64,000 nucleotides of DNA from Anisakis pegreffii. Its lineage: Eukaryota > Nematoda > Chromadorea > Rhabditida > Anisakidae. The notes beneath the pieces were generated by a model. That model saw only the letters and a list, made by a program, of their open reading frames with translations, did no database searches and was not told the DNA's origin. The stretch spans positions 124,001 to 188,000 of the forward strand of contig JAPYMA010000736.1 of NCBI GenBank assembly GCA_035041965.1, written 5' to 3'. Position 1 is the first letter of the stretch. Each line of letters opens with the position of its first letter. Both the position numbers and the translations under genes were made by a program. Below are positions 37,601 through 49,277 of this stretch, one piece after another.

Positions 37601-39541
37601 GACGTGAACACCGAGCAAGGACCTCAGGTTGGCGGTTGGCTGGCTGGCAGTGTGTTTCCACCGCATGTTCAGGAACCAATCACGTCTTCGCCATCTCAGA
37701 CGACATGAAGCTGGAGAAACCTAGCAGGATTCTTGAAAGCAGTCTTTGGGATTCCGAGTTAAAGATGACTCCAAAATTTGCGTGAAGACTTACTTCACAA
37801 TACAAAATGTGTTATGAGATTTCCGAAGGAACTAAAGCTCTACTGCTTTGATAGAAATCCATCGAGTGAATCTGAATGGGGAGGGTGGGTTCCAAAGCGT
37901 TCTGGGCATCGTAAGCTATGTATTCAGTCTGAATTGTTGCCCAGATTTAGATTGATGAGACCCAAATGCACACCATCCTGAGATATATCGAATCCGGAAA
38001 GCACGAAGATGCCATACTGGTCACCGGTGGGAAACGACATGGAGATAAAGGTTTCTTCATCGAGCCAACCATATTCGCCGGTGTACGAGATCAAATGACG
38101 ATCGCACAGGAAGAGGTTAGAGCGTTTGTGACTGCAGCTTAAAGAAATCATTCCTAGTCGACTTCGGCGCATAATTTGGTTCTTTGCAAAGATATTTATG
38201 GTTCTTTCCAAATATTAAGCATAATAATGTATCGAAATACAACTAAATCCACTGATAGCAATATGGTAGCTCAAATATCTCTTACAGTTACATTTCTATG
38301 CAGTAATTGTATGATTGTATACAATATCAAATGAGTTTACTGAGAAGTTTGGTGGCCAGGCGACTAAAACTGAAAATTTTCAATGGTTTTAGTCACCAGA
38401 ACAGCTCTCATCAAGGGCTCTGCGTGAAGCATTACATAAATCCAACTGTTATAATTGTAATTACGATACGATTAGATATCCAATGATACGATACGATGTG
38501 ATTATCTGTCTGTTTGAATTCAGATATTCGGTCCAGTCATGTCAGTGATTAAATTCGACAGCATGGAGAATCTACTGGAAACGGCCAATAATACCATCTA
38601 CGGTCTCGCAGCTGGAGTGGTCACCAAAGATTTGGATAAGGCGATGCATGTGGCGAATAACATCCGTGCTGGAACCGTCTGGTCTGTTTTTTTTTAATTT
38701 TAATGCAATATCTTATTTTGCGACCCTTCGTCAAGCCTATTTCGAAGCACAGTCCTAGATCTGAGGGCGTTGAATCAGATAATGATAGATTAACAAGTGA
38801 AATTGATTCCTACAACTGAAATTGATATCACTTCATTTGAACTGTCACAATCGCAGCAGTGCCTGATCAGAGATAGTTGATTCGAGCTACATACGGTTAG
38901 CTGTCAAGCTAACATCAGCGTTTAGCATCAGCTGCCAGCCGGAGCTAGTATGTTAAACGATAGATGACTCCTTACTTTCACTTAATGTTTCTGTAAGGAA
39001 ATGAAAAATGGAATGCTAGAGTTACTTCCTTTGGCTTATATTCGGCTTGAAAATTCGGTGGATTTAACGTAGCAACATTCATGATCGCTGCAGGATAAAT
39101 TGCTATGATGTATTCGATGCTGCGGCGCCGTTCGGTGGTTATAAACTATCGGGAATCGGTCGTGAACTGGGCGAATATGGTCTGGAAGCTTATACTGAAG
39201 TGAAAACGGTCTGTATTGCTCATAGAACTCTAAATTTTCACGATGATAGCATTGAAAAGAACATGAGGTGATGGATAGTAGTAAGCCGTAGGCGAGCGAT
39301 TGATCCTGATAGCCGTATGATATGAGCCTTGAAATCAGGAAGCTTATGATTAGAGATTTGGTCTGTGCGGATTGTTGAAGATTTGCATTGAAAGGAGTGA
39401 GAATTTATAAATCGTTAACTGAACTGAAGGCTCCTAAGATCTTTCTAGTGATTCGTGAATGTTATCTTCGTTTCAGCGATTGATCTCGTTGATCGCCTTT
39501 GATTTCAGGTCACTATGAAGGTTCCTGAGAAGAATTCATAA
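34620..39541 (+). CDS. Mitochondrial aldehyde dehydrogenase (ALDH2 type), 12 exons
   Basis: NAD-dependent oxidation of aldehydes to carboxylic acids in the mitochondrial matrix. Exons: 34620-34754, 35252-35497, 35952-36031, 36195-36306, 36579-36707, 36836-36996, 37201-37256, 37443-37627, 37951-38115, 38524-38681, 39094-39208, 39509-39541. They join in phase to 524 aa, against 517 for human ALDH2. Exon 1 encodes an Arg/Leu-rich leader ([20 protein letters not shown]) typical of matrix targeting, ending EPKYTK and joining [16 protein letters not shown]. Visible residues: oxyanion Asn in WNFP (about 193), KPAEQTP, nucleotide-binding FTGSTEVG (about 267-274), general-base Glu in ELGGKSP (about 292) and the nucleophile as the middle Cys of QGQCCCAG (about 326). 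The triple Cys followed by AGTRTF is the ALDH2 rather than the ALDH1A pattern. The probable orthologue is C. elegans alh-1. Intron 5 (donor at 36708) appears to be GC-AG. All key residues are intact, so the enzyme should be active. Confidence 0.95.
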
Positions 39542-40260
39542 GCCTGATCGGTGTGGACGAATAATGGATGGCAAATGCATCAAGGTGCTGACAAATTTTT
39601 GACTGATTACCTGAGATTTTTTTTGTTTTGTGATAAATATTTTCGTGGTTGTGCTGTTATTTTAACCACATTATATTAATTCCTTCCATGTTGCTAATGA
39701 TTGGATATTTCATTTGTTGTTGTGTTATTAATTTTGTGATTTCTTGAAACTTAAACTTGCTTTGGTTTTATTCTTTGTCTTCATTCTGTTTTGCCGAATG
39801 GATGGGAACTAATGTCACTTCAACGTATCGACGGGCTCGGGCTTTGTTAGCTCATCACTTTACCCATTAATGCGGGAAACGAAAGGGAAGCGAGCACCAA
39901 CTTTTAGCATGAATTGCCGGATTTCACGAGTGTTTTTGGAAGCGAACTGCCCGAATTTGACATCCAGCGGGTTGCCGTCTTAATTTTATGCTAAGGTTTT
40001 GATCACATCGAGATATGCCGTCTTCTCATCCCTAATGAGAAGTACACTGTCGGTATTATCCGTCACTTGTGGATAATCAGGATTAAGTGCGATTTCTGAG
40101 CGCTACTTAATTGCTTTCTTGTAAGTTCCTGGTCATTACTGCTCAGCCAGCGCATTTTGAGCAGATTAAGCCGCCGTTAGTTAGATTTTTTAGAAGTGTT
40201 CCAATTTCAATGAGTTTTATTCACTTAGGTCATCTTTTTTATGTTTCGTTGGTTTAAAAT

Positions 40261-40266
40261 AATAAA
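40261..40266 (+). terminator. Candidate poly(A) signal of the ALDH gene
   Basis: AATAAA about 720 nt after the TAA stop. A weaker, non-canonical site nearer the stop is possible. Confidence 0.35.
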
Positions 40267-40610
40267 GTTTGTACTCATTCGCAGACAATCGAGTTTAGGA
40301 TGGATTTAGCAAATATTGTTGAGGCACGACAGATACGGGTGAATGGAAACATCTCACAAAATAGTCTATTAGCAAAATAAATTCTCTGAGGTACAACAGA
40401 CGAGTTAAACTGCCCGATGTCACGGCTTCTAAAGCCAACTTCATCCATCCAAAGACGACGAATTGATCACCAGCAGCTATCAATCAAAATGCAGCCGAAA
40501 GCCGAGTATCTCAAGGACAATAACTGAATTTAATTTAAGTTAACATCATATTCATTGTCACTTGCCTATAGTGTTTGAAAAATATCGAGCATTTTTCAAT
40601 GTCGAGATCG

Positions 40611-40675
40611 TTTTAATACCGGTATCGTATCGTTTTTCAATACCGATACGATGCGATAGGATACCGGTATTAAAA
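40611..40675. repeat. Perfect 16-bp inverted repeat, hairpin-forming
   Basis: TTTTAATACCGGTATC at 40611-40626 and its exact reverse complement at 40660-40675, with a 33-nt loop rich in ACCGATACGAT-type sequence related to the minisatellite 450 bp downstream. Confidence 0.8.
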
Positions 40676-41112
40676 GCAACTTTTGAAGTGTAGAAATGTG
40701 ACTTGTTCAACAAATTCTTTTTGAGCCAATGTGTTCAAAATTATTCAGAAAACAATTTATTTAAGAAATCACAAATCAAAGCTCAACAAATTCATCAAAA
40801 AATACAGCAAAAAATTCAGTAAAAGAAAATTCTCTCACTATACTTCCCCTTGCATTCAATACCCTGAAAACGATGTTGAAGACGTTTAATAGAAGGCAAA
40901 AAACTTTCAACGAAATTCATTCATACTCGAACACACTCGAGACTTCGAACAAAAAGTCGAGAGTCATCGAATTTGGTGAAAGAGGCACACAATGTGATGA
41001 CAAGAAATACACACATGAATGATCACGCTCCAGTCGTGATAGATATATTAGCAAATTCACTTAAAATGACTTCTTGTGGTATGATAAATACCGGAAATAC
41101 CGTGAATATGGT

Positions 41113-41275
41113 CGGTATCGCTTATCCCAAGATCGGTATCGCTTTCCCGAGATCGCTATCGCTTTCCCGAGATCAGACCGCTTTTCTCGAGATCGTATCG
41201 CTTTCCCGAGATCGATATCGCTTTTCCCGAGATCAATATCCCGAGCCACGACTGCCGAGATCGGTATCGCTTTTC
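41113..41275. repeat. About 20-bp minisatellite, about seven copies
   Basis: The unit resembles CCCGAGATCGATATCGCTTT with substitutions and 1-bp length changes. GATATC and CGATCG-like palindromes recur, and both strands remain open through the array. Confidence 0.85.
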
Positions 41276-42268
41276 CAGTACCGCTATTCGGTATTATCCA
41301 GATCTCGTGCGCAGACACTAGTTGCCCAATCCATTTTATTCGACTGTAAATTATTTGTGATTGCTGTAAATTCATCAGAGTCGATAATTTTCAATCGAGG
41401 CCACAAATCACAGTATTTCTTTGCTGAATTCACTCAACGTTTTAAAACAATTATTAAACACTTACCAAAAAACTGTGAAAACAACAACACATTTGGCGAA
41501 TTCACTTCACTGAATCTCCTCTGTTTTTGAGAAGTAAACATGTGCAATACATAATGTGATCAGTGATTTATTTCTTATGATCTAAAAACTGAAACTCCAA
41601 AACTGAACATATCAAAGCCACTGAGAACGAAAATTTTGGTTCATGGCTTGCGTACAGGTCATAAGGCTTAATTAATGAATAAGTGGTCATCAATAAAAGT
41701 GAGATTACTTCAAAAAAATCGAATCAGTCTCAAAAAATCCTACCGCAATCACCACAAAACCGGTTCATGCTCACTGCGGCTGCAACTGAAACTGAAAAGA
41801 AAATCAGTTCTGCGGTCTCAGTTTGAAGAGAGTACAGGGCGTTTTCGCTCATTCTCGATCGGTTTTTGACCGAATGACAAAAAACTGACAAAAAAAGACA
41901 AAACAAGTGTGACTTATGACGAGATTCTTTCGAGAGTTATTTTCCAAAAGGTCTCCAAATTGTTATGTTACACTCTAGCTGACCTACTCGTCACATTTTC
42001 CACTGCAAATGATGGCTGTTCTGTTCGTTTTCCTTTCCGTCTAAATTTTAAAATTTCTCTGCTGCATTTTGCAAAACTTTTAAGTGAATGAATGCCTTCT
42101 GCATTCACTTTGCCCAATTTCATGATGTGTTCCGTTTCTGATCATGTGACACTATCCAGTGGCAGCGCTATGCCTAACTGTAGCAGCAAGTAGGACGGCA
42201 AACTCATTACCGATAATAATAAGAATGCTGATGAGTAGGGTGTTTTTTTAAATTTTCCTTCAAACTCA

Positions 42269-42275
42269 TATAAAA
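42269..42275 (+). promoter_or_regulatory. TATA box of the Tyr-rich peptide gene
   Basis: TATAAAA in the context CATATAAAAGTGCC, 62 nt upstream of the start codon at 42331. This spacing predicts a short 5' leader starting near 42300. Confidence 0.6.
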
Positions 42276-42330
42276 GTGCCTGTTTCATCGCGTACTGTCA
42301 TCCATAATTTCAATAAACTTGCCGTATAAC

Positions 42331-42862
42331 ATGTCCATACAACGTTTTATTGTCGTTCTGCTGGCGACATTATCAATTGCCCTATTGGCAGATTCAGCTC
42401 CTTTGTCGAGGTTTGACTTTGATAGTCCAATTTTTTGTTCCTTTCGCCTTTGAAAACGTCAATCACGGATTCTATAGTGAACTTACATTGGGCAACACTA
42501 GTTTCGGCAAGGTACTTCATCAGAGGTTGCGATTGTTTGATCGTTTGGGTGATGGTTTTGATCCACGCAAGAAGATCAGAAGGCAGATGATCTACCTGTG
42601 AGCAAAGTCGTGGACTACCCAGAAATCTAGTCTGCATTGAAATTGAAGAAGATTATGTGTTTACAGAGTTAAACGTCAGTACTGGTCCTATTGGACTCCA
42701 GTGTACTATTGGTATCCAGACTACTACTACTATGATTATCCGGGTTATTTGAACGCATGGTATTGGGGCAGCTCCTATTGCTACTATTATCCTTGCTCGT
42801 ACGGTTACGACTACGGCTACGGTGGCTACGGTGAAACACGCTTACGGCGCCGGAGCAGGTGA
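42331..42862 (+). CDS. Secreted tyrosine/tryptophan-rich prepropeptide
   Basis: Three exons (42331-42410, 42478-42597, 42667-42862) join in phase to 131 aa; the introns are only 67 and 69 nt. Residues 1-22 are a clear signal peptide (basic start, then FIVVLLATLSIALLA). A basic pro-region follows (RKKIRRQ at 57-63) and ends in the dibasic site LVKR at 67-70. The predicted mature part, 71-131, starts with Gln and holds 21 Tyr, 5 Trp and two Cys (105, 110). It includes YYYYDYPGY and YGYDYGYGGYG and ends in the basic tail RLRRRSR. This resembles nematode GY-rich secreted antimicrobial-type peptides in composition only; a cuticle or eggshell role for cross-linked Tyr is equally possible. The stop TGA used here overlaps a perfect donor (CAG/GTGAGA at 42859), so a longer spliced form may exist. 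An AATAAA at 43089 suits the short form. Confidence 0.6.
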
Positions 42863-43551
42863 GATACTTTTTTCGGCAGGACCGAGTCAATTCTAATGGT
42901 TTCAATGATATTTTGTTAGTTTGGCCATTGAACGCTCATTCCCATGAATTTGTTGGTGTAAAAGAAAATCTTTCTAAGTGGAACGGCCAGCGAAAAGATT
43001 TCATTCAAATGGAGCTAATGGATCTACTTATTGCTGGTGGACTGGGGAAAAGAGCATCGTGGCTAGGGCGAAAAGCCGGCTTAAAATGAATAAAATAATG
43101 ATCAAGGATAAAGAAGATAGTACTTAAAACAAATAGAAATGCTTGAGCAATGACCGATAGTGTAGTGGTGTAACGATGCTGGGATTTGGGAATGCGATTG
43201 ATCTATTCAGAGGGCGTGAGCTCGATTCGATTATTCAGAACGCATCGGTCTAAAATCCTTGACAAAATTTGATCTCATTCAAGAGATCGCAATCAAGAGG
43301 GTTTAGTTGCGACAAAGAGCGAAAACGTTCAGATGACACGAGGTCAAAGCATCATTTTTCAGTGGAACCTCTTCGATAGGATCACTATTTTTAGATGGTT
43401 ACTGATCTGAGCGCTTTGCCTCGCCAAACTCTTCTATCGGGATTAAAGAAGATTTAAGTGAATTCTCGCAATTTATTGGAGCTCTCATCGCGTTTCGTTG
43501 AAATTCTTCGAGCTCTTCAGCCTGAGACTTTTATTTTACTTATTTTTTCAG
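42863..43551. other. Gap between the Tyr-rich peptide exon and the Ala/Gly-rich exon
   Basis: If the donor at 42859 is used this is an intron; otherwise it is 3' UTR and intergenic sequence. An open frame at 42859-43089 has no recognisable domain, and I do not call it. A strong TTTTTTCAG acceptor closes the segment at 43551. Confidence 0.45.
43089..43094 (+). terminator. Candidate poly(A) signal of the Tyr-rich peptide gene
   Basis: AATAAA 227 nt after the stop codon ending at 42862, followed by AT-rich sequence. Confidence 0.4.
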
Positions 43552-43817
43552 CTGCCGGCCCTCGTGGAACGATGTTGGCAGCACAGCGCCCAGGCGCTAC
43601 GGCGACACAAGCCGAAACTGAAGTTGCACCGTCATCAGCGAGCTCGGCTAACTACGGAACCGGAATGGGCTCAGCAAGTGCTCCAGCAGGACCCCCGATG
43701 GGTGGACGTGCAGCTTCACCAGGAACGCTTCTCTCAACAAAACAGGCCGCTCCACCAGCGTCCTCGGCTGGTGCTGGTGCCGGATCGATTGGTACAGATG
43801 ATGATGAGGATAGATAA
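43552..43817 (+). CDS. Partial: Ala/Gly/Pro/Ser-rich terminal exon
   Basis: A strong TTTTTTCAG acceptor ends at 43551 and is followed by an open frame to TAA at 43815-43817. With a 1-nt carry-over it encodes AAGPRGTMLAAQRPGATATQ, then repeated Ala, Gly, Pro and Ser, with the acidic end GTDDDEDR. The composition is unlike random AT-rich sequence and looks like a real disordered C-terminus. The upstream partner is unresolved. The strong donor at 42859 leaves phase 2, which would instead give a short SCRPSWNDVG... tail ending at a TGA near 43620. A weaker donor after TACG at 42828 leaves phase 1 and gives this frame. An unseen exon or a different gene is possible. Confidence 0.4.
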
Positions 43818-44350
43818 TAGATAAGCTGTTTGATAATATCACATGTCTAGGACAGTAACCTAGTGACTCTTTCTTATGGGGCAATTTTACTGGCTTTAAA
43901 CGATAGATCAACTGAACTTTCCCGGATTTAACTGGAGCCAACCAGTCAGCCGAGTTTCTGCTCTTTTTTTGAAGCGCATGGTCCGATACCAGAGAACCTG
44001 AATATTTAATAAGACCAAGTCGAAGACAAACTATCATCTGACTGAAAATTTTCGTGATTGAGAATCGCCATTTTCACATCCTCTCAAATTTCATTATTTG
44101 CTGGTCATAAGGGAATTTATTCCCTTATGGGAAAAAAGCGCCAACTCAATTCCGAAACAAAAACTGATCTATCCACCTTCCAAAAATGAGCAAAATGAAA
44201 ATTCATTGCGCTCTTTTCACCAGTCTGTTCCTTCGTAGCAGCCACAAATGCCCAGTTGATTGTATTTATTTTACAGTTTTATATTCATTTCCTTAAAATC
44301 CAACATGAAATTGTTTCCCATCTGTATTTCTGCATTAAATTCATGTGACT

Positions 44351-44356
44351 AATAAA
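44351..44356 (+). terminator. Candidate poly(A) signal downstream of the Ala/Gly-rich exon
   Basis: AATAAA about 530 nt after the stop at 43817, followed by T-rich sequence. Confidence 0.35.
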
Positions 44357-44718
44357 CTTTTTCAATATGTTTTGCCTGTTTTCTTGTTCCTTTCAATTCA
44401 AATTAACATTTGTTGATGGGTTATTAGAGAGTGTACCTGCCGGAATCTGCAGAATAAACCGATTGCAAATTAAATTTTACATTTGTGGCTTAAACTCAGC
44501 TCAAAACCGTCGTGAGCTCAGCCAGTTACGATTTTACATTCAAGATCATTGCCTAAACCTTAAAGGAATCGATCGATTCGGTGCCGATTGATACTTTCAC
44601 AATGATCCATTGATACTTTTTTAGCAATCATTCGGAATAAATCCAGCGAATTCCACATCTTCAACTGTTTTTCTTCGCTTTTTTGATGTTTCAATTGTCC
44701 ATCCATTCATGTGGCTAT

Positions 44719-44770
44719 AATTACGGGTAAATCAGCTAATTACGGGTAAATTACGGGTAAATCAGCTAAT
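44719..44770. repeat. Short direct repeat (ATTACGGGTAAATCAGCTA)
   Basis: Two copies of a 19-nt unit with an extra ATTACGGGTAA between them. Confidence 0.75.
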
Positions 44771-47700
44771 TGCACTGCGCTTTGGGCGTTTGGCACTCAT
44801 AAGTTGAGTGCTTTCTTATCAGATGCGTTAAATACACTGATCTGACATCCAGCACCACCTGAGGTGATGACTCAACCACCTGAGTGGCTGTTTAGCAAAT
44901 GACGACATCCAATCGCAAACTAGTTAAGTGCAGTCTTTTTCGACTGCGATTTCAGCAGGAAAATTTCAATTTTTTGCTCGATGATGAACGATCTACCAAT
45001 GTCAGTGATTTATATGTTTTCTTAGAAGAGGTTCTCAACTGTCACGATTAATTTATATCAACGTGTTGATTCCACTTTTCAGTATTGCAATTTCATTGTT
45101 GAGTTGTTATTTTTTCCATTCGATACTAAAAACCCGAAAACTCGTTCTCACCCAATTATGAGTTTATGGGAAACGAATGAATGAAATTTAAAAAACAATG
45201 TATTAGTCATTGATGGGAGAGTTTTCTACGCGATTTTTCGCGATATTGCATCGGTTCAGCAGGATTTTCACTGCTACTTTTTGTCAATTACTGCAATCAG
45301 AAGCTTTCACCTATTGATAGATCGCAGCAGATCACTTGCTGACAGCTGGAGGAAGTCTTTTAATTGGTTCAGATCGCGTTCGTTTTAGAAGTGAATGATT
45401 CCTAGTGGAGCACTGGGAATAAGTTTAGAGGATCAACTGGTTTTCTACTGATCTTCTCAGACAGCTTTCACCCACCTCAGAGGTCCAATATCCCAAATAT
45501 GATCCATATTTGATGAATTATCAGGAAAATATATGGAATTTTAGATGAAATATTGAGAAGATTGTAAAATGCAATGTATAACCTAAGCGATACAGTACTA
45601 GCACCAATTAGCTTGCTAAACCTACCAAAAGACTTATATTCGGTTGCTTCGGAAATCAAATGAATCTTAATCCAACGGCACCAACGCCAACGGTAACATC
45701 AGCTAATTGATGTTTTTAGTGGTCTCAAATGGTGCTTACGGTCTTAACTCCTCGTTTATAAAGACCTACGAAGTCTTATCTTCATCTGAATTCTATTTTT
45801 CGTTTCTTTGCTTGTTTTGCGAGATTTTAAATTGTGCTCTTCAAATCAAATTTTTAATCGTACTTAAGATTTTTAAAGACGAAACAACAATAAAAACAAG
45901 CAGTAAAAAACAAATGATGAACATTGAATGTTCGAACACACAAAAAATCGTTACATCAACAACAATCAAATTTGCCAAATTTTAACGATTGTTAATTGAA
46001 AGCATTCGATTCAAGCGCTGATTGCCTAATGAATGTTAGAAGAAAATTTGAGAAAATTTTTAAACGGACGACGAAAAAAAATGGAAAACCAAAAATTTTT
46101 CTATAATAATGGAACATCGAAGGATTCAGAAGTGAGAGGAGAGCAAAGAACACTAAAAATCAACACACACGAAACCATCAAGAAACAATTCTTAAAATGA
46201 AATCATAAACAAATGGAAATGGAAATCAAATGCGATCGAAACAGATGATCATCAGCTGAAGCATTTCTCAATTAACAAGTTGCATTGTTTGCTCGGAATC
46301 AAACTTCGTCCCATGATCAATCACAGATCGATATTTTCAGTTGATCTCAATGTTCACAATCAGAAACTTTAAATTGGATTATCGATCATCTGTTTCGGAA
46401 CTTCAATTCCAAAAATCGCTCAACAAAACACATGAAAATGAGAACATTATCTGAACGAATCTGTATGATAAACACACAAAAATTTGATAAACAATGAAAA
46501 AATAGCGATAAAAATTTTAAAAAACATCCCATGAAAGCACTAGTAGTGATGTGGATGGATGAGCGATAGGAGCACGAACAGCGAATTTACTCAGTTACTC
46601 AATGAATCGAAGATATCTCTTAAAGAGATTTAAAACACAACAATAGGATCATAAGAACGCGGATCCAAAGGAGGGGGACTGATGTTCTCAAATATTTTTC
46701 ATATTTCAGTTGATTTAAGAACAATCTGAATGAAAGAAGCGATTGGATTTCGGAACATCGATAATAGATCATGAAATTTTAATGTGGGATTCGAAATTGA
46801 CTCGATGCATTGCAGATGAACAACGAGCAAGCCAACGATACGATACAGATTGGTCTTGGCTGTTGATCTTACAAACAAAATTATAAAAGATGCTTAAAAA
46901 ATTAACAAATGAAAGCACTTGCAGTGGATTTTCGATGACTAATGGCGACACTTGAAGATGAAAGAGAAATTTCAACGATTCAAACGCATCAATTAAATTA
47001 TAAATTGAAAAATTTAAAGTTCCAATAGAAGAAACTGAAGTGAATGAAATATTTCGAAAATTGGATGCATGGAAACGACTGTAAGCTTTAATATGTGCTG
47101 CTTCGTTTGATATCTACGAATTCAGATAAGCCAGCAGCGAAAAGTGAGATACGCTGATCCAAAAGTGATCTGCTCTCTGACCTAGTGATCTAATTCATTG
47201 ATCTCATATCCAATAATCCTGATCAATACAAGATCCAACATTTTTGACGAGTGATTTGTGTGCGAAAGAACCCTCCCTCTCAAAAACTATTGGCTATTGA
47301 TAGCAAACAAACACTACTAAAGTACCTCGAGTTCCCTCAACCTACAAGAAGCACCATGTTTTCAGGGAAGTGAAAACGAAATAGATTGATGACACCACAG
47401 CAATAACAAATGTCAAATGATCACTTGGGAGCGATAGGGACTAATTGCAGCCAAAAAGCGCAAAGCCGCAAAAGGGAAGAAGGAAAGTAAAATTCGTTGG
47501 AAGGAATCTCGATCCAGGTCGAGAAAAATTCACTTCCAATTCAACAAGAAAGACAAATGGTGTGAGAGAATAACGGCGTTGGCGATAATCGATTAACCAA
47601 CAAAGGCGATCAATCGATCACTCAACAACAATATCACTAAAATTAAAATCACAAGTACCATATCATTATCAATACTATTTTAAAAACAATATTAAAACAA

Positions 47701-47862
47701 TATTGTTACTATTACCTTTACAATAAAAAGTATACTTTGTAATAATGGCAAGCACATGAAAATTATCAGTTTAAACGCAATCATCAGCAACAATTCTTTT
47801 GGTTATTGGGCATTTCCCTGTAGCTTTTTCTCTGACAATGAGATTCGTTACAAAATTCCTCA

Positions 47863-47893
47863 GAATTAGAAGAAAATCTCATCAAAGCCAAGC
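47863..47893. repeat. Short dispersed repeat, copy 1
   Basis: ATTAGAAGAAAATCTCATCA followed by AAGCCAAGCA. A near-identical copy lies at 48424-48452. Confidence 0.6.
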
Positions 47894-48423
47894 AAGATCG
47901 CCATTTTAGGCGAAGTTGATGTGGTAGTTACCCAGCTCCGAACCTCTCGAACTGGGTAATTTTGTGATCTGTTGAATTATCTGCGTTGAATTTCATCTAG
48001 AGCATCCACAAGTCAGGCATGGAAATACCCAAAAGCAAAGGAATTGCTGCCTATGCAAGAGAGATAGAACGTGTATGAATCGATGCTTAGCAAATGAAGT
48101 AGAGTCTACTGGGTAGACTATATCCAAAAAATGTACACACACAAATAGGTACCAATTGAACAAGGATACATTACTGTTGATAATAGCAAATTGATAAAAA
48201 TGACTAAAATTCGATTGCACATCGTAAAAAAGATCAACAACAGTGAATTTTGTTCTGAGCGCTGCACTTGAATAACTAAAAAGAAAAAACAAACAATTCA
48301 GAGCCTCAAATGAAGCTGAAATTTGATTTGGTCGATTCAGTTAGTAACCTGGAATCACTCGATCCTGACCTAATATCTCAGCTAAATCTCGTTAATCCCG
48401 TCAGCTGGTTAAATCCCCCTTAC

Positions 48424-48452
48424 AATTAGAAGAAAATCTCACTAAAGCCAAA
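48424..48452. repeat. Short dispersed repeat, copy 2
   Basis: ATTAGAAGAAAATCTCACTA followed by AAGCCAAAGCA, matching copy 1 at 47863 with two or three differences. Confidence 0.6.
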
Positions 48453-49015
48453 GCAATTCCTAAAACAGATCTGAATATCCATAGTTGTCAAATTTCAAAG
48501 ATTTCAAAGAGCTTCAGGTGGATATTGAAAATAGTGCAGCGCCCAGCGCTACGACCACAAAAAAATATGTGAAAAATAACACGCAAACGAGCGATACAAC
48601 AGAGAACAAGAGAAACGAGAGAAGTACGGAAAGAACACAGGGCAGAGAAGAAGACACTTACTGGGCAGACCAATCAACAACACCAAAAAGTATACGGTAG
48701 GAGCATGCACACACGCTAGAATACGGTAGATGTATACAAATCATCATCATATACGGCATTTGGTTTAGTTAAAGAACCAACAGAAATAAATGGCTTTAAA
48801 CGGCAGTTCATAGAATCGAATTCACTGAAAGAATATAATCTCAAATCTTCGTTTATATACATATAATCAATCAATCAAATGATGAGCATTTTCATAGTTA
48901 AAGGCAGTTTTTTAGAATATCATTTCATTGTTCGCAGTGGACAGTCAGACCTGTGTGTGTTTGCGTGAGCACATCTTGGAATCACCGAAAAAACACCACA
49001 GAAATGGTTTTTAAT

Positions 49016-49152
49016 ACCTGGATTACCTGGATTAGCCAGGCTATCAAACGTTTATCAAACGTTGCTGGCTAAAACAATGCTCGCAATGTTTCCGTGCGCA
49101 TTGTTTTAGCCTCAATTTACGCCACCCAGCTGGCTGGCTAGGCGAGCAGGCC
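49016..49152. mobile_element. Dispersed foldback repeat, copy 2
   Basis: Shares ACCTGGATTACCTGGATT, CTATCAAACGTTT and the right edge GGCTAGGCGAGCAGGCC with the copy at 34197-34325. Its centre forms a perfect 14-bp hairpin: GGCTAAAACAATGC at 49067-49080 against GCATTGTTTTAGCC at 49098-49111. No coding capacity; probably a non-autonomous foldback element. Confidence 0.65.
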
Positions 49153-49198
49153 CTGGTGTTTACTACTCAAGACTGATTTTACAAAGTTTTCAGAACTT

Positions 49199-49277
49199 GT
49201 GGGCGTGGCGAGATACCGTAATCTGTGGGCGTGGCTAGTTACCGTAGTTAAGCTAGCTCACAGGGTACTACTAACTA
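49199..49277. mobile_element. Copy of the GTGGGCGTGGC element, direct-repeat arrangement
   Basis: Two direct units, GTGGGCGTGGCGAGATACCG and GTGGGCGTGGCTAGTTACCG, then TAGTTAAG and GGTACTACTAAC. The right edge matches that of the element at 22164-22268. Confidence 0.6.

Larger units (their letters stand above)
39542..42330. other. Intergenic region after ALDH
   Basis: Contains the presumed ALDH 3' UTR, an inverted repeat at 40611-40675, a minisatellite at 41113-41275 and the promoter of the next gene. The long open frames around 40973-41530 on both strands come from the repeat and are not convincing as genes. Confidence 0.55.

Noticed and set aside
40973..41530. 185-residue plus-strand open frame, and a 104-residue one on the other strand
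   Set aside because: Both run through the GATATCG-type minisatellite; the Arg/Ser/Asp periodicity comes from the DNA repeat, with no start context, domain or splice partner.
48524..48700. Lys/Asn/Thr-rich plus-strand frame after a CTTCAG site
   Set aside because: Low complexity, no partner exon, and no clear donor or poly(A) signal.
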